A stretch of DNA of 64,000 nt. Origin: Rhizobacter sp. GTDB taxonomy: Bacteria; Pseudomonadota; Gammaproteobacteria; Burkholderiales; Burkholderiaceae_C. Numbering within the stretch: the stretch's first letter is position 1; each line of letters starts with the position of its first letter. The stretch spans positions 4,774,001 through 4,838,000 of the forward strand of contig JAHBZQ010000001.1 of NCBI GenBank assembly GCA_019635355.1, read 5' to 3'. Made by a program: the position numbers and the translations under genes. A model generated the notes under the pieces. That model was not told the origin of the DNA, made no database searches, and saw only the letters and a program-made list of their open reading frames with translations. This document shows positions 50,531 through 59,544 of the stretch, piece after piece.

Positions 50531-52402
50531 ATGCCACTCGCCCCGAGCCCGGAAAAGTCCGCGCCGATGGGCGATGCGCAGGCGGGTGGTGCGGGGTTCG
50601 ACCCCGCGACACGCGCCATGCTCGACGACCTGGCCTCGGCCGAGCGGGTAAGCGACATCTACGCTTACCTGCCCATCACCACCGTGGCGATGGTCGTCGG
50701 GGTGTTCGTCACCGTCGCGCAGTACTGGTCGCTCGTGCCGAGGGCCGGCATGGTGGCCTGGCTCATCGGGCTCGCGGCGCTGGGCGCGGCGCGTTCGTAC
50801 ATGTACCGCGGCTTCAAGAAGCGCCGCGGTAACGACCGTGAAGCCCTGCTGCGCTGGTACCAGGCCTGGCGTGCCACCACGCTCGTGGCCGGCTGCCTGT
50901 GGGGCATGGCGGCCTGGTTCTTCTACCCCTATGGCGGTGCGGCCGAGCAGCTGACGCTCATCCTCACCATCTACAGCTACTGCATGGCGGGCATGCAGAT
51001 CCTCTCGCCGCAGCACAACACCTTCTTCGAGTTCTGCGCCTTGTGCCTCACGCCGCTGGTGGTGCGGGTGGCGCTGCCGGGCGACACCCCCAATCTCATG
51101 CTGGCCGCCTACCTGGTCGTGATCTTCGGCATCACGATCATGCTGGCGCGCCTGTACCGCAAGAACAACGAGGGCCTGGTGCAGATCAAGGTGCGCCTCG
51201 ACCAGCTCACGGTGCAGCTGCGGGCCGAGAAGGCCGCGGCCGAGGCTGCACGCCAGGAGGCCGAAGTGGCCAACCGCGCGAAGACCCAGTTCTTCGCTGC
51301 GGCCAGCCACGACCTGCGCCAGCCGCTGCATGCGATGGGCCTCTTCGCCGAGGCCTTGCGCCAGCGCAGCCACGACGAAGAGGTGACCCAGCTCGTCGCC
51401 AGCATCAACGGCTCGGTCGATGCACTCGAAGGCCTCTTCTCCGAACTGCTCGACATCACCCGCATCGACACCGGCGGCGTCGACGTCACGCCCGAGCATT
51501 TCAACGTGGGCGACATCTTCCGGAAGCTCCGCCTGCACTTCGAGCCGGTGGCTTTCGAGAAGGGCCTGGCGCTGCGTTTCCGCGGGGCGCAGCACAACCT
51601 CTATGCCGACCCGGTGCTGGTGGAGCGCATCCTGCGCAACCTCGTTTCCAACGCCATCCGCTACACCAACGACGGCACCGTGCTCGTGAGCTGCCGGCGC
51701 CGCAACGGCCAGCTGCTGCTGCAGGTGTGGGACACCGGCGTGGGCATCCGCGAGCGTGAGCAGGAGCACATCTTCGAAGAGTTCTACCAGGTGCCCTACA
51801 GCGAGTCGCTCACGCCGCAGCAGCGCAAAGGCCTGGGCCTGGGTCTCGCGATCGTGAAGCGCCTGGCCGCGCTCATGCAGTCGCCGCTCACGCTGCGCTC
51901 GGTGCCGGGGCGTGGCTCGGTGTTCTCGTTCGCGCTGCCGCCGGGCAAGGCGCCGCGGGCGCGCGAGCCGAGCGACGTGCGCAGCAAGCTGCCCATCGGC
52001 CTCACGCTCGACCACCGCTTCATCGTGGTGGTGGAAGACGAGCCGGCGGTGCGCGGTGGGCTGGAAGTCCTGCTGCGCGGCTGGGGTGCGCGCGTGGCCT
52101 CGTTCGAGACGGCACAGGAAAGCCGCGCCTGGGCGCTCCACGCCGACCCCGTCACCGAGCGCCCCGACCTGCTGATCGTCGACTACCGCCTGGAGCAGGG
52201 TCACACGGGCATCGAGGTGATCCAGGCCCTGCGCGCGCGCTTCGGCCAGGCCATGCCCGCCATCATGGTCACCGGTTCGACCATGACCCAGCACGACGGC
52301 GAAGCGGCCGAGCATGACTTCCACCTGCTCATCAAGCCGGTGGTGCCCAACAAGCTGCGGGCGATGATCGGGTTCAAGCTGGGCGTGCGCGCGGGCGGCT
52401 GA
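50531..52402 (+). CDS. hybrid histidine kinase with C-terminal receiver
   Basis: 623 residues. A membrane sensor region with about six helices (45-215), a coiled segment (215-250), the HisKA box with H260 (AASHDLRQPLHAMG), and a HATPase domain (LVSNAIRYTNDG, DTGVGI and GLGLGLAIVKRLAA) precede a receiver domain (about 500-620) with phosphoacceptor D551 (LLIVDYRLEQG). The signal is unknown. Phosphoryl flow to the LuxR regulator directly upstream is the simplest reading. Confidence 0.93.
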   Translation: MPLAPSPEKSAPMGDAQAGGAGFDPATRAMLDDLASAERVSDIYAYLPITTVAMVVGVFVTVAQYWSLVPRAGMVAWLIGLAALGAARSYMYRGFKKRRGNDREALLRWYQAWRATTLVAGCLWGMAAWFFYPYGGAAEQLTLILTIYSYCMAGMQILSPQHNTFFEFCALCLTPLVVRVALPGDTPNLMLAAYLVVIFGITIMLARLYRKNNEGLVQIKVRLDQLTVQLRAEKAAAEAARQEAEVANRAKTQFFAAASHDLRQPLHAMGLFAEALRQRSHDEEVTQLVASINGSVDALEGLFSELLDITRIDTGGVDVTPEHFNVGDIFRKLRLHFEPVAFEKGLALRFRGAQHNLYADPVLVERILRNLVSNAIRYTNDGTVLVSCRRRNGQLLLQVWDTGVGIREREQEHIFEEFYQVPYSESLTPQQRKGLGLGLAIVKRLAALMQSPLTLRSVPGRGSVFSFALPPGKAPRAREPSDVRSKLPIGLTLDHRFIVVVEDEPAVRGGLEVLLRGWGARVASFETAQESRAWALHADPVTERPDLLIVDYRLEQGHTGIEVIQALRARFGQAMPAIMVTGSTMTQHDGEAAEHDFHLLIKPVVPNKLRAMIGFKLGVRAGG

Positions 52403-52430
52403 CCCGGTCGGGGATTTCGGTAGCGCCATA

Positions 52431-52456
52431 GCGCTATATTCGCGAGTATATAACGA
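52431..52456 (+). promoter_or_regulatory. ModE binding site (molybdate-responsive operator)
   Basis: CGCTATATT, a 6-bp spacer CGCGAG, then TATATAACGA closely fits the known ModE operator pattern (CGCTATATA-N6-7-TATATAACG). The site is AT-rich in a GC-rich background, ends 9 bp before the modE GTG and overlaps the likely promoter and ribosome site, so molybdate-bound ModE should shut down the whole modE-modABC run. Confidence 0.85.
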
Positions 52457-52465
52457 CCCGCTCCC

Positions 52466-53290
52466 GTGACACGCCCACCCGCCCCAACGCGCCTCACCGG
52501 CCAGCTCGACATCCGCACCGACGCAGGCGCCTACCTGGGCGACACGCGGGTGCGCCTGCTCGAAGCCATCGGTGAACACGGCTCCATCAGCCAAGCCGCC
52601 AAGCAGGTGCCGCTGTCGTACAAGGCCGCGTGGGACGCGGTCGACGCGATGAACAACCTCGCCGAGCGGCCCCTGGTCGAGCGCAGCACCGGCGGCAAGG
52701 CGGGCGGTGGCACACGCCTCACCGAACACGGGCGGCGCGTGGTCGCGCTCTACCGGGCGATGCAGGCCGAATCGCAGCGCGGGCTCGACCGGGCTTCGAC
52801 GCTCCTCGCGCAGTTACCCGATGGCGATGCCGCCTCTTTCGAGCGCCTGCTGCGACGCCTCGCGCTGCGCTGCAGCGCCCGCAACCAGTTCGCTGGCAGC
52901 GTGAGCGCACTGCGCTGCGGCCCGGTGGATGTGGAGGTGCTGATCCGCCTCGACGACCGCCTGGAGCTCGCCGCCGTCGTGACCCAGGAGTCCGCCGAGT
53001 TGCTGGGCCTCGCCGTCGGATGCGAGGTGGTGGCGATGGTCAAGGCTTCGTCGGTGATGCTGGTGGCGGACGACAGCCTGCGCCTCAGCGCCCGCAATTG
53101 TTTCTGGGGCACGGTCTCGCGCATCGTCGACGGGCCGGTGAATGCCGAGGTGACGCTCGATCTCGGCCAAGGCCGCAGCGCCGTGGCGGTCGTCACGGCC
53201 GAGTCGGTGCGCACGATGGGGCTGAGCGAAGGGGCGCGTGCCGCGGCGGTGTTCAAGGTGTCGAGCGTGATCCTGGCGGTGATCGATTGA
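52466..53290 (+). CDS. modE: molybdate-dependent transcriptional regulator ModE
   Basis: 274 residues from a GTG start. N-terminal winged HTH (about 20-120, RVRLLEAIGEHGSISQAAKQVPLSYKAAWDAVDAMN) and two TOBE/Mop molybdate-binding repeats (about 137-203 and 208-273, each with SARNxFxGxVS). Represses molybdate uptake when molybdate is present. A matching operator lies just upstream (52431-52456), indicating autoregulation. First gene of the mod operon. Confidence 0.96.
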   Translation: MTRPPAPTRLTGQLDIRTDAGAYLGDTRVRLLEAIGEHGSISQAAKQVPLSYKAAWDAVDAMNNLAERPLVERSTGGKAGGGTRLTEHGRRVVALYRAMQAESQRGLDRASTLLAQLPDGDAASFERLLRRLALRCSARNQFAGSVSALRCGPVDVEVLIRLDDRLELAAVVTQESAELLGLAVGCEVVAMVKASSVMLVADDSLRLSARNCFWGTVSRIVDGPVNAEVTLDLGQGRSAVAVVTAESVRTMGLSEGARAAAVFKVSSVILAVID

Positions 53291-53303
53291 AGGGGCGCGG
53301 CGG

Positions 53304-54053
53304 ATGAAGAAGGTGACCTGGCGTCTCGCGATGCTCCTGGCGTGCGTGCTGCCATCGGCGGCGAACGCCGGCGAGGTGACGGTCGCGGTGGCCGCCAACT
53401 TTTCCGGCCCGATGGCGAAGCTTGCCGAAGGGTTCAGCGCCCGCACCGGCCACACGCTCAAGCTCACGAGCGGCGCCACGGGCAAGTTCTACAGCCAGAT
53501 CGTGGCGGGCGCGCCCTTCGATGTGCTGCTGGCCGCCGACGATGAAACGCCGCGCCGTCTCGTGAACGAGGGCCATGCGGTGGCGGGCACTCGGTTCACG
53601 TATGCCGTCGGGCAGCTGGTGCTGTGGAGTGCACAGCCCGGCGTGGTGGACGAGCAGGGCGCGGTGTTGAAGACGGCGCGCTACAAGCACCTGGCCCTCG
53701 CCAACCCGAAGCTCGCGCCCTATGGCAAGGCGGCCCTTGAGACCTTGGCGGCGCAGGGTGTGCGCGAGGCCGTCGCGGGCCGCATCGTCACCGCCGAAAG
53801 CATCGCGCAGGCCTACCAGTTCGTGGTGAGCGGCAACGCCGAGATCGGCTTCGTGGCGTGGTCGCAGGTGAAGGTGCCGGGCAAGCCGGTGCAGGGCTCG
53901 TATTGGCTCGTGCCGCCGTCGCTGCATGGCGAGATCCGGCAGGACGCCGTGCTGCTCAATCGCGCCAAGGACAGCGCTGCCGCGCAGGCCCTGCTCGCCT
54001 ACCTGCGCAGCGCCGAAGCCAAGGCGTTGATCCAGGGCTACGGCTACCGATGA
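53304..54053 (+). CDS. modA: molybdate-binding periplasmic protein ModA
   Basis: 249 residues with a signal peptide (cleavage ANAG, about 22). Typical ModA motifs are VAVAANFSGPMAKLAEGF, LTSGATGKFYSQIVAGAPFDVLLAADD and a C-terminal SAEAKALIQGYGY. Binds molybdate (or tungstate) for the ABC importer. It starts 13 bp after modE, and its stop overlaps the modB start (ATGA). Confidence 0.96.
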   Translation: MKKVTWRLAMLLACVLPSAANAGEVTVAVAANFSGPMAKLAEGFSARTGHTLKLTSGATGKFYSQIVAGAPFDVLLAADDETPRRLVNEGHAVAGTRFTYAVGQLVLWSAQPGVVDEQGAVLKTARYKHLALANPKLAPYGKAALETLAAQGVREAVAGRIVTAESIAQAYQFVVSGNAEIGFVAWSQVKVPGKPVQGSYWLVPPSLHGEIRQDAVLLNRAKDSAAAQALLAYLRSAEAKALIQGYGYR

Positions 54054-54736
54054 CCGCGGCCGACTGGAGCGCGATCCGGCTGACGGCCGAGCTGGCCGCC
54101 GTCACCACGCTGCTGTTGCTCGTGCTGGGCACGCCGGTGGCATGGTGGCTCGCGCGCACACGCTCGCGCAGCAAGCCGGTGTGGGCCGCGCTGGTGGCGA
54201 TGCCGCTCGTGCTGCCGCCGTCGGTGCTGGGCTTCTACCTGCTGCTGTTGATGGGCCCGCAGGGGCCGGTCGGGCAGTTCACACAAGCACTGGGCCTGGG
54301 CCGCCTGCCCTTCACCTTTGCCGGGCTGGTGGTGGCCTCGGTGCTGTACTCGATGCCCTTCGTCGTGCAGCCGCTGCAACAGGCCTTCGAGGCGGTGCCG
54401 GAGCGTGCGCTCGAAGCCGCGGCCACGCTGCGCGCGGGGCCCTGGGATCGTTTCTTCACCGTGGCCTTGCCGCTCGCAAGACCGGGCTTCATCACCGCCA
54501 GTGTGCTGGGTTTCGCGCACACGGTGGGCGAGTTCGGCGTGGTGCTGATGATGGGCGGCAACATCCCGGGCCAGACGCGGGTGATGTCGGTCGCCATCTA
54601 CGACCACGTGGAAGCGGCCGAGTACGCCGACGCGCACCGGCTGGCCGCCGCCATGGTGGCCTTCGCGCTCACCGTGCTGGTGACGCTCTACTGGGTGAAC
54701 CGGCCGCGCCGTGCCGAGGCGGGAGCGGCGCGGTGA
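54050..54736 (+). CDS. modB: molybdate ABC transporter permease ModB
   Basis: 228 residues, five TM helices, with the ABC permease EAA loop (EAAATLRAGPWDRFFTVALPLARPG, residues about 122-146) that docks ModC. Overlaps modA and modC by 4 bp on each side, so the complex is translated as a unit. Confidence 0.96.
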   Translation: MTAADWSAIRLTAELAAVTTLLLLVLGTPVAWWLARTRSRSKPVWAALVAMPLVLPPSVLGFYLLLLMGPQGPVGQFTQALGLGRLPFTFAGLVVASVLYSMPFVVQPLQQAFEAVPERALEAAATLRAGPWDRFFTVALPLARPGFITASVLGFAHTVGEFGVVLMMGGNIPGQTRVMSVAIYDHVEAAEYADAHRLAAAMVAFALTVLVTLYWVNRPRRAEAGAAR

Positions 54737-55827
54737 TCGACCTCTCGCTCCGCCTCGCCCGCGTCGGTTTTTCGCTCGACGTGTCGCTGCAGCTGCCGTC
54801 GCGCGGCGTGAGCGCCGTGTTCGGCCCCTCGGGCTGCGGCAAGACGACGCTGCTTCGCGCGCTGGCGGGCCTGGAGCGCGCCGCCGGCCATGTGACGGTC
54901 GGCGACGAGCCCTGGCAAGACGACCGCCGCGGCCTCTTCGTGCCCACGCACCGGCGCCCCATCGGCTACGTGATCCAGGAGGCGGCGCTTTTCCCGCACC
55001 TCAGCGTGCGGGGCAATCTCGACTACGGCCTGCGCCGCAGCGCCCAGGCCGGCTCGCACGAGGCGCTCGAGCAGGCCGTCGACCTGCTGGGCATCGGTGC
55101 GCTCATGGCGCGCGGCACCGCCACCCTGTCGGGCGGCGAGCGCCAGCGTGTTGCGATCGCGCGCGCACTGGCCACCCAGCCACGCCTGCTGCTGATGGAC
55201 GAGCCGCTGGCCGCGCTCGATGCCGAGCGCAAGGCCGACATCCTCCCCTACCTCGAACGCCTGCACACCCAGCTCGCGATGCCCATCGTCTACGTGACCC
55301 ACGCGATGGACGAAGTGGCCCGCCTCGCCGACCACTTGGTGCTGCTGCGCGAAGGGCGAGCGCTGGCGACGGGGCCCACCCACGAGCTGCTGTCACGCGC
55401 CGACCTGCCGCTGGCCCGGCGCGACGACGCGGGCGTGGTGCTTGATGCACGTGTGGAGGAGCACGACGACCGCTACCAGATGATGCGCATGGGCGTGGCG
55501 GGGGCTTCGCTGTGGGTCGGCGGCTCGCACGCGGCGCTCGGCGAGAGCGTGCGTGCCGCCGTCCTCGCGCGAGACGTGAGCGTCACACGTGAGCCAGCGC
55601 AGCAGACCAGCATCCTCAATGTGTTGCCGGTCACGCTGGAGTCGATGCACGCCGATGGCGGCACGGTGATGCTGCGGCTGCGCCTGGCGGCGCAGTCACA
55701 CCACGATGCGCCGGCTTACCTGCTGGCGCGCATCACGCACAAGAGTTGCGATGCGCTGGCGCTGGAGGCCGGCGATGCGCTGTGGGCGCAGGTGAAGGGC
55801 GTGGCGCTGATGTCAGCGCGCGGCTGA
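54733..55827 (+). CDS. modC: molybdate ABC transporter ATPase ModC
   Basis: 364 residues from a GTG overlapping the modB stop. ATPase domain with Walker A GPSGCGKTT (31-39), Q-loop YVIQEAALFPHL, signature LSGGERQRVAIARAL and Walker B LLLMDEPLAALD; a C-terminal TOBE domain (about 290-362) binds molybdate for regulation. The 3' end overlaps the convergent methyltransferase gene by 15 bp, so no terminator room exists between them. Confidence 0.96.
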   Translation: MIDLSLRLARVGFSLDVSLQLPSRGVSAVFGPSGCGKTTLLRALAGLERAAGHVTVGDEPWQDDRRGLFVPTHRRPIGYVIQEAALFPHLSVRGNLDYGLRRSAQAGSHEALEQAVDLLGIGALMARGTATLSGGERQRVAIARALATQPRLLLMDEPLAALDAERKADILPYLERLHTQLAMPIVYVTHAMDEVARLADHLVLLREGRALATGPTHELLSRADLPLARRDDAGVVLDARVEEHDDRYQMMRMGVAGASLWVGGSHAALGESVRAAVLARDVSVTREPAQQTSILNVLPVTLESMHADGGTVMLRLRLAAQSHHDAPAYLLARITHKSCDALALEAGDALWAQVKGVALMSARG

Positions 55828-56670
55828 CCGGGTCTTCTGCAGGTACACCTCCATCTGGTGTCCCTTGTTGAGCAGGCTGGCCGGCAGGTTCAGCATCTCG
55901 GTGCCGAGCTTGATGAGACGGTAGGCGAGCTTGTGGGTTTCGCCCTGTTCCTTGAGCTTGACCGAGTGCGTATCGACACGGGCGACGCCCAGGCCCACGC
56001 GCGGTGCCAGTACCTTCAACGAGCCGGGCGAAAAGAAATTCACGTGGCCCACGTGGCTGTTGAGAAAGTCCCATCGGCCCTTGCGGATCACCCGTGTCCA
56101 GCTGTCGGCGTTGCCCGTGCCGATGAGCAGCACGCCACCGGGCTTCAGCAGCCGGGCGCATTCGGCGACGAGCGCGTAGGAGTCGGGCACGTGCTCGATC
56201 ACCTCGTAGAGGGTGATGGCATCGAAGCGGGCGTCTTCGAACTGGATGTCGGCGAGGAAGCCGCAATGCAGCTTGAGGCCGCGCTTCTGGCCATCGGCGA
56301 TGGCCAGCGGGGCAGTGTCCACACCCTCAGCCTTGAAGCCGACGTCCTGGGCGGCTGCGACCACCGCGCCGTTGGAGCAGCCGACGTCGAGCAGCTGCAT
56401 GTCGGCGAAAGGTTTGCCGACCATTTTCGAGATGAGCTTGAAGTCGCGCTTGCGGCGGCGCAGGAAACGGGCGTAGTCCTTGGGGGACGGCCAGGTGCCC
56501 TCGTAGCGGTCCCACTCCTTGTTGGCCTCGTGGAGGTGGGTCGCGTCGCAGGCCGATACCAGCTGGCCGCAGCCCTGGCAATGGTTCAACTCGCCCCCCG
56601 GCACCACCAGGCCCGACGGCACGAGTGGGGTGGGGCACAGATTGGGGCAGCTCTCGATCAGCGCCGGCAT
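55813..56670 (-). CDS. class I SAM-dependent methyltransferase
   Basis: 285 residues. An N-terminal Cys-rich segment (C8, C12, C31, C34, C41) resembles a small zinc site. The SAM fold follows: LLDVGCSNGAVVAAA (motif I), FDAITLYEVIEHV and LLKPGGVLLIGTGN. A UbiG/Methyltransf_11-like enzyme; the acceptor is unknown, perhaps a lipid or polysaccharide. It stands 84 bp downstream of panC on the same strand but shows no pathway link. Confidence 0.88.
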   Translation of the reverse strand: MPALIESCPNLCPTPLVPSGLVVPGGELNHCQGCGQLVSACDATHLHEANKEWDRYEGTWPSPKDYARFLRRRKRDFKLISKMVGKPFADMQLLDVGCSNGAVVAAAQDVGFKAEGVDTAPLAIADGQKRGLKLHCGFLADIQFEDARFDAITLYEVIEHVPDSYALVAECARLLKPGGVLLIGTGNADSWTRVIRKGRWDFLNSHVGHVNFFSPGSLKVLAPRVGLGVARVDTHSVKLKEQGETHKLAYRLIKLGTEMLNLPASLLNKGHQMEVYLQKTRSAAR

Positions 56671-56754
56671 GTGTCCCTCCCGTGCGGCATGGCTTCGTTT
56701 GCGCGCGACTCTATGCGCACCGACGAAAGATTGCCGTTCGGGAGAACGCCGAGA

Positions 56755-57588
56755 TCAGAACTCCAGGTTGTCGATCAGGCGCGTGCTGCCCAGCTTGGCG
56801 GCGCCCAGCACGACCAGCGGGCCCTGCGCGTCTGTGGCAGTGGGCACTTGCAAGTCATTGCGCCGGCGCACGGTGAGGTAGTCGGGCGCCCAGCCGCGTT
56901 CGGCGAGTTGGCGGCTGGCGTCGGCTTCCAGCGATGCAAGGGCGCCGGGGTTGGCGCGGTAGCCCGCGGCCAGTTGCTTCAGCGCTTGCGACAGGGCGAG
57001 TGCTTCGTTCAACTCAGAGGCGCTCAGGTAGCCGTTGCGCGACGACAGTGCGAGGCCATGGTCGGAGCGGCGCGTCTCGCCGCCTTCGATGGTGATGGGC
57101 AACGCAAACTGATCCACCATGCGGCGGATCACCATCAGCTGCTGGTAGTCCTTCTTGCCGAAGACGGCCACCTTGGGCTGCACGATGGTGAAGAGCTTCA
57201 TCACCACCGTGGCCACACCGACGAAGAAGCCGGGGCGGAAATGGCCTTCGAGGATGTCGGCCAGCGCCGGGTCGGGGTGGACCTTGAAGGTCTGCGGCTG
57301 CGGGTACATCTCGCGTTCGTCGGGGGCGAAGACGAGGTCGCAACCGGCGCCGTTCAGCAACTCGGCGTCGCGTTGCAGCGTGCGTGGGTAGCGGTCGAAG
57401 TCTTCGTGCGGTGCGAACTGCAGCCGGTTGACGAAGATGCTCGCGACCACCGGCAGGCCGTGGGCCTTGGCCTGGCGCACGAGCGCGAGGTGGCCGTCGT
57501 GCAGGTTGCCCATGGTGGGCACGAAAGCGCACGCTTGCGGGCCCGGCAGCGCGGCGCGCAGCTCGGCGATGGTGTGGAGAACCTTCAT
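56755..57588 (-). CDS. panC: pantothenate synthetase PanC
   Basis: 277 residues. Joins pantoate and beta-alanine with ATP, the last step of vitamin B5 synthesis. Motifs: VPTMGNLHDGHLALV (HxGH nucleotide site), FGKKDYQQLMVIRRMV and LALSSRNGYL (KMSKS-like). ASIFVNRLQF has Arg where enteric enzymes have Pro, which I believe is common in Burkholderiales. Third gene of bioB-panB-panC, 21 bp after panB. Confidence 0.96.
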   Translation of the reverse strand: MKVLHTIAELRAALPGPQACAFVPTMGNLHDGHLALVRQAKAHGLPVVASIFVNRLQFAPHEDFDRYPRTLQRDAELLNGAGCDLVFAPDEREMYPQPQTFKVHPDPALADILEGHFRPGFFVGVATVVMKLFTIVQPKVAVFGKKDYQQLMVIRRMVDQFALPITIEGGETRRSDHGLALSSRNGYLSASELNEALALSQALKQLAAGYRANPGALASLEADASRQLAERGWAPDYLTVRRRNDLQVPTATDAQGPLVVLGAAKLGSTRLIDNLEF

Positions 57589-57609
57589 GGCGTGTCCGTT
57601 GGTGTGCGT

Positions 57610-58470
57610 TCAGTACCCGTGCACGGTGTCGTCGGGGAAGGTGCGCGACTTCACCGCCGCCACGTAGGCTTCGATGGCGGCCTTGATGCTTGGGGCGCCG
57701 TCCATGAAGTTGCGCACGAAGCGTGGCAGCTTGCCTTGCGTGACGTTGAGCATGTCGTGCAGCACCAGCACCTGGCCCGAGCAGGCGTTGCTGGCGCCGA
57801 TGCCGATGGTGGCCATCGCGACGCTCTGGGTGATCTCTTTCGCGAGGGCGGCCGGCACGAGTTCGAGCACGCACATCGCAGCCCCGGCGTCCGACAGTTC
57901 CTTGGCGTGCTGCTTCAGCGTGGCGGCACCATCGGCGCTCTTGCCCTGGATGCGGTAGCCGCCGATCGCGTGCACCGACTGCGGCGTGAGGCCCAGGTGC
58001 GCACACACCGGCACGCCACGCTCGACGAGGAAGCGCACGGTCTCGGCCGTCCAGCCGCCGCCTTCGAGCTTGACCATCTGCGCGCCCGCCTGCATCAGCA
58101 CGGTGGCGCTGCGCATGGCCTGCTCTTTCGACTCCTGGTAGCTGCCGAAGGGCATATCGCCCAGCACGAAGGCGTTGCGGTTGCCCGCCTGCACGCTGCG
58201 GATGTGGTACGCGGTCTCTTCCAGCGTCACCGGCAGCGTGCTGCTGCGGCCCTGCAGGACCATGCCGAGCGAGTCGCCGATCAGCAGGGTGTCGACCCCC
58301 GCGGCGTCGAGCAGCTTGGCGAAGCTTGCGTCGTAGCAGGTGAGCATGGTGATTGGTTCACCGGCAGCCTGCATCTCGCGAATGCGGTGCAGCGTGACGG
58401 GCTTGCGCTCTTTCGGCGCGCTGTTGCCAGATCCACCTCCCCCGTAAAGCGACTGCTCGGCCGTGGTCAT
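57610..58470 (-). CDS. panB: 3-methyl-2-oxobutanoate hydroxymethyltransferase PanB
   Basis: 286 residues. Transfers a hydroxymethyl group from methylene-tetrahydrofolate to 2-oxoisovalerate to make ketopantoate. Motifs: TMLTCYDASFAKLLDAAGVD, LIGDSLGMVLQG (metal-binding Asp), DMPFGSYQ, VKLEGG and AHLGLTPQSVHAIGGYRIQG. The first 25 residues (Gly/Ser-rich) precede the fold and are variable. The ATG overlaps the bioB stop (ATGA). Confidence 0.96.
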   Translation of the reverse strand: MTTAEQSLYGGGGSGNSAPKERKPVTLHRIREMQAAGEPITMLTCYDASFAKLLDAAGVDTLLIGDSLGMVLQGRSSTLPVTLEETAYHIRSVQAGNRNAFVLGDMPFGSYQESKEQAMRSATVLMQAGAQMVKLEGGGWTAETVRFLVERGVPVCAHLGLTPQSVHAIGGYRIQGKSADGAATLKQHAKELSDAGAAMCVLELVPAALAKEITQSVAMATIGIGASNACSGQVLVLHDMLNVTQGKLPRFVRNFMDGAPSIKAAIEAYVAAVKSRTFPDDTVHGY

Positions 58471-59465
58471 GAGGTGGTCATCCCAAGCTTGGCGAGCAGT
58501 TCCTGGTCGGCCTGCACGTCGGGGTTGCCGGTGGTCAGGAGCTTGTCGCCGTAGAAGATGGAATTGGCACCGGCCAGGAAGCACAGCGCCTGCACCGCTT
58601 CGCCGAGCTGTTGGCGGCCGGCCGACAGGCGCACGCGCGACTGCGGCATGGTGATGCGCGCGACCGCGATCGTGCGCACGAATTCGAGCGGGTCGAGCTT
58701 CTCGCTGCCGTGGAGCGGCGTGCCGGGCACCTGCACGAGGTTGTTGATGGGCACCGACTCGGGGTAAGGGTCCATGTTGGCCAACTCGGCGACGAGCGCG
58801 GCGCGCTGGGTGCGCGTCTCGCCCATGCCGACGATGCCGCCGCAGCACACCTTCACGCCGGCGCCGCGCACGCGCTGCAGGGTGTCGAGCCGGTCCTGGA
58901 ACTGGCGGGTGCTGATGATGTCGCCGTACTTGTCGGGGGCGGTGTCGATGTTGTGGTTGTAGTAGTCGAGGCCGGCCTGTTGCAGCGTCTCGGCGTGGCC
59001 GTCTTCCAGCATGCCGAGCGTGGCGCAGGTCTCCAGGCCCAGCGACTTCACGGCGCTCACGAGCTCGGCCACTTTCTCGATGTCGCGGTCTTTCGGCGAG
59101 CGCCAGGCGGCGCCCATGCAGAAACGGGTGGCGCCGGCCGCTTGGGCGCGCTTGGCCGCGTCGAGCACCGCGTCGCAATCCATGACCTTGCTGGCTTCGA
59201 CGCCGGTGTCATAGCGTGCGGCCTGGGGGCAGTAGCTGCAGTCTTCGGGGCAGCCGCCGGTCTTGATCGACAGCAGGGTGGACAGCTGCACCTCGGTGGG
59301 GTCGAAATGCTCGCGGTGAACCGTCTGCGCGCGGTGCATCAGCTCGGTGAAGGGCAGGTTGAAGAGCGCCTCGATCTCGGCCACGGACCAGCGGCTGGCA
59401 GCCGCGGGAGCGGTTGCCGATTCAGCCGGCTTGCGAGGGTGGACGCGGACAGCGGTTTCTTGCAT
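58467..59465 (-). CDS. bioB: biotin synthase BioB
   Basis: 332 residues. Radical-SAM enzyme that inserts sulfur into dethiobiotin. The 4Fe-4S motif is CPEDCSYCPQ (CX3CX2C, near residue 72), with YNHNIDT and the 2Fe-2S Cys residues (CATLGML, CCGGIVGMGET) plus the Arg-containing RVRLSAGR. The first 25 residues are a variable Ala/Pro-rich extension. Leads the bioB-panB-panC run; no other bio genes are in the window. Confidence 0.97.
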   Translation of the reverse strand: MQETAVRVHPRKPAESATAPAAASRWSVAEIEALFNLPFTELMHRAQTVHREHFDPTEVQLSTLLSIKTGGCPEDCSYCPQAARYDTGVEASKVMDCDAVLDAAKRAQAAGATRFCMGAAWRSPKDRDIEKVAELVSAVKSLGLETCATLGMLEDGHAETLQQAGLDYYNHNIDTAPDKYGDIISTRQFQDRLDTLQRVRGAGVKVCCGGIVGMGETRTQRAALVAELANMDPYPESVPINNLVQVPGTPLHGSEKLDPLEFVRTIAVARITMPQSRVRLSAGRQQLGEAVQALCFLAGANSIFYGDKLLTTGNPDVQADQELLAKLGMTTS

Positions 59466-59544
59466 GCGAGGGTTCCCGAGAGATGAATACGGCGGGCAGT
59501 CTAACCAGATGCGTCCAGCAGATGGTGCTGTGCAGCAGCCGCGG

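Noticed and set aside
49082..52729. Open frame of 1215 codons on the - strand
   Set aside because: Runs antisense across five recognised genes (MaoC, LuxR, histidine kinase, modE and the parA end), which is not credible for a real gene.
57421..57460. PanC motif SIFVNRLQF with Arg where enteric enzymes have Pro
   Set aside because: I believe this is a common variant in Burkholderiales; the active-site motifs are otherwise intact.
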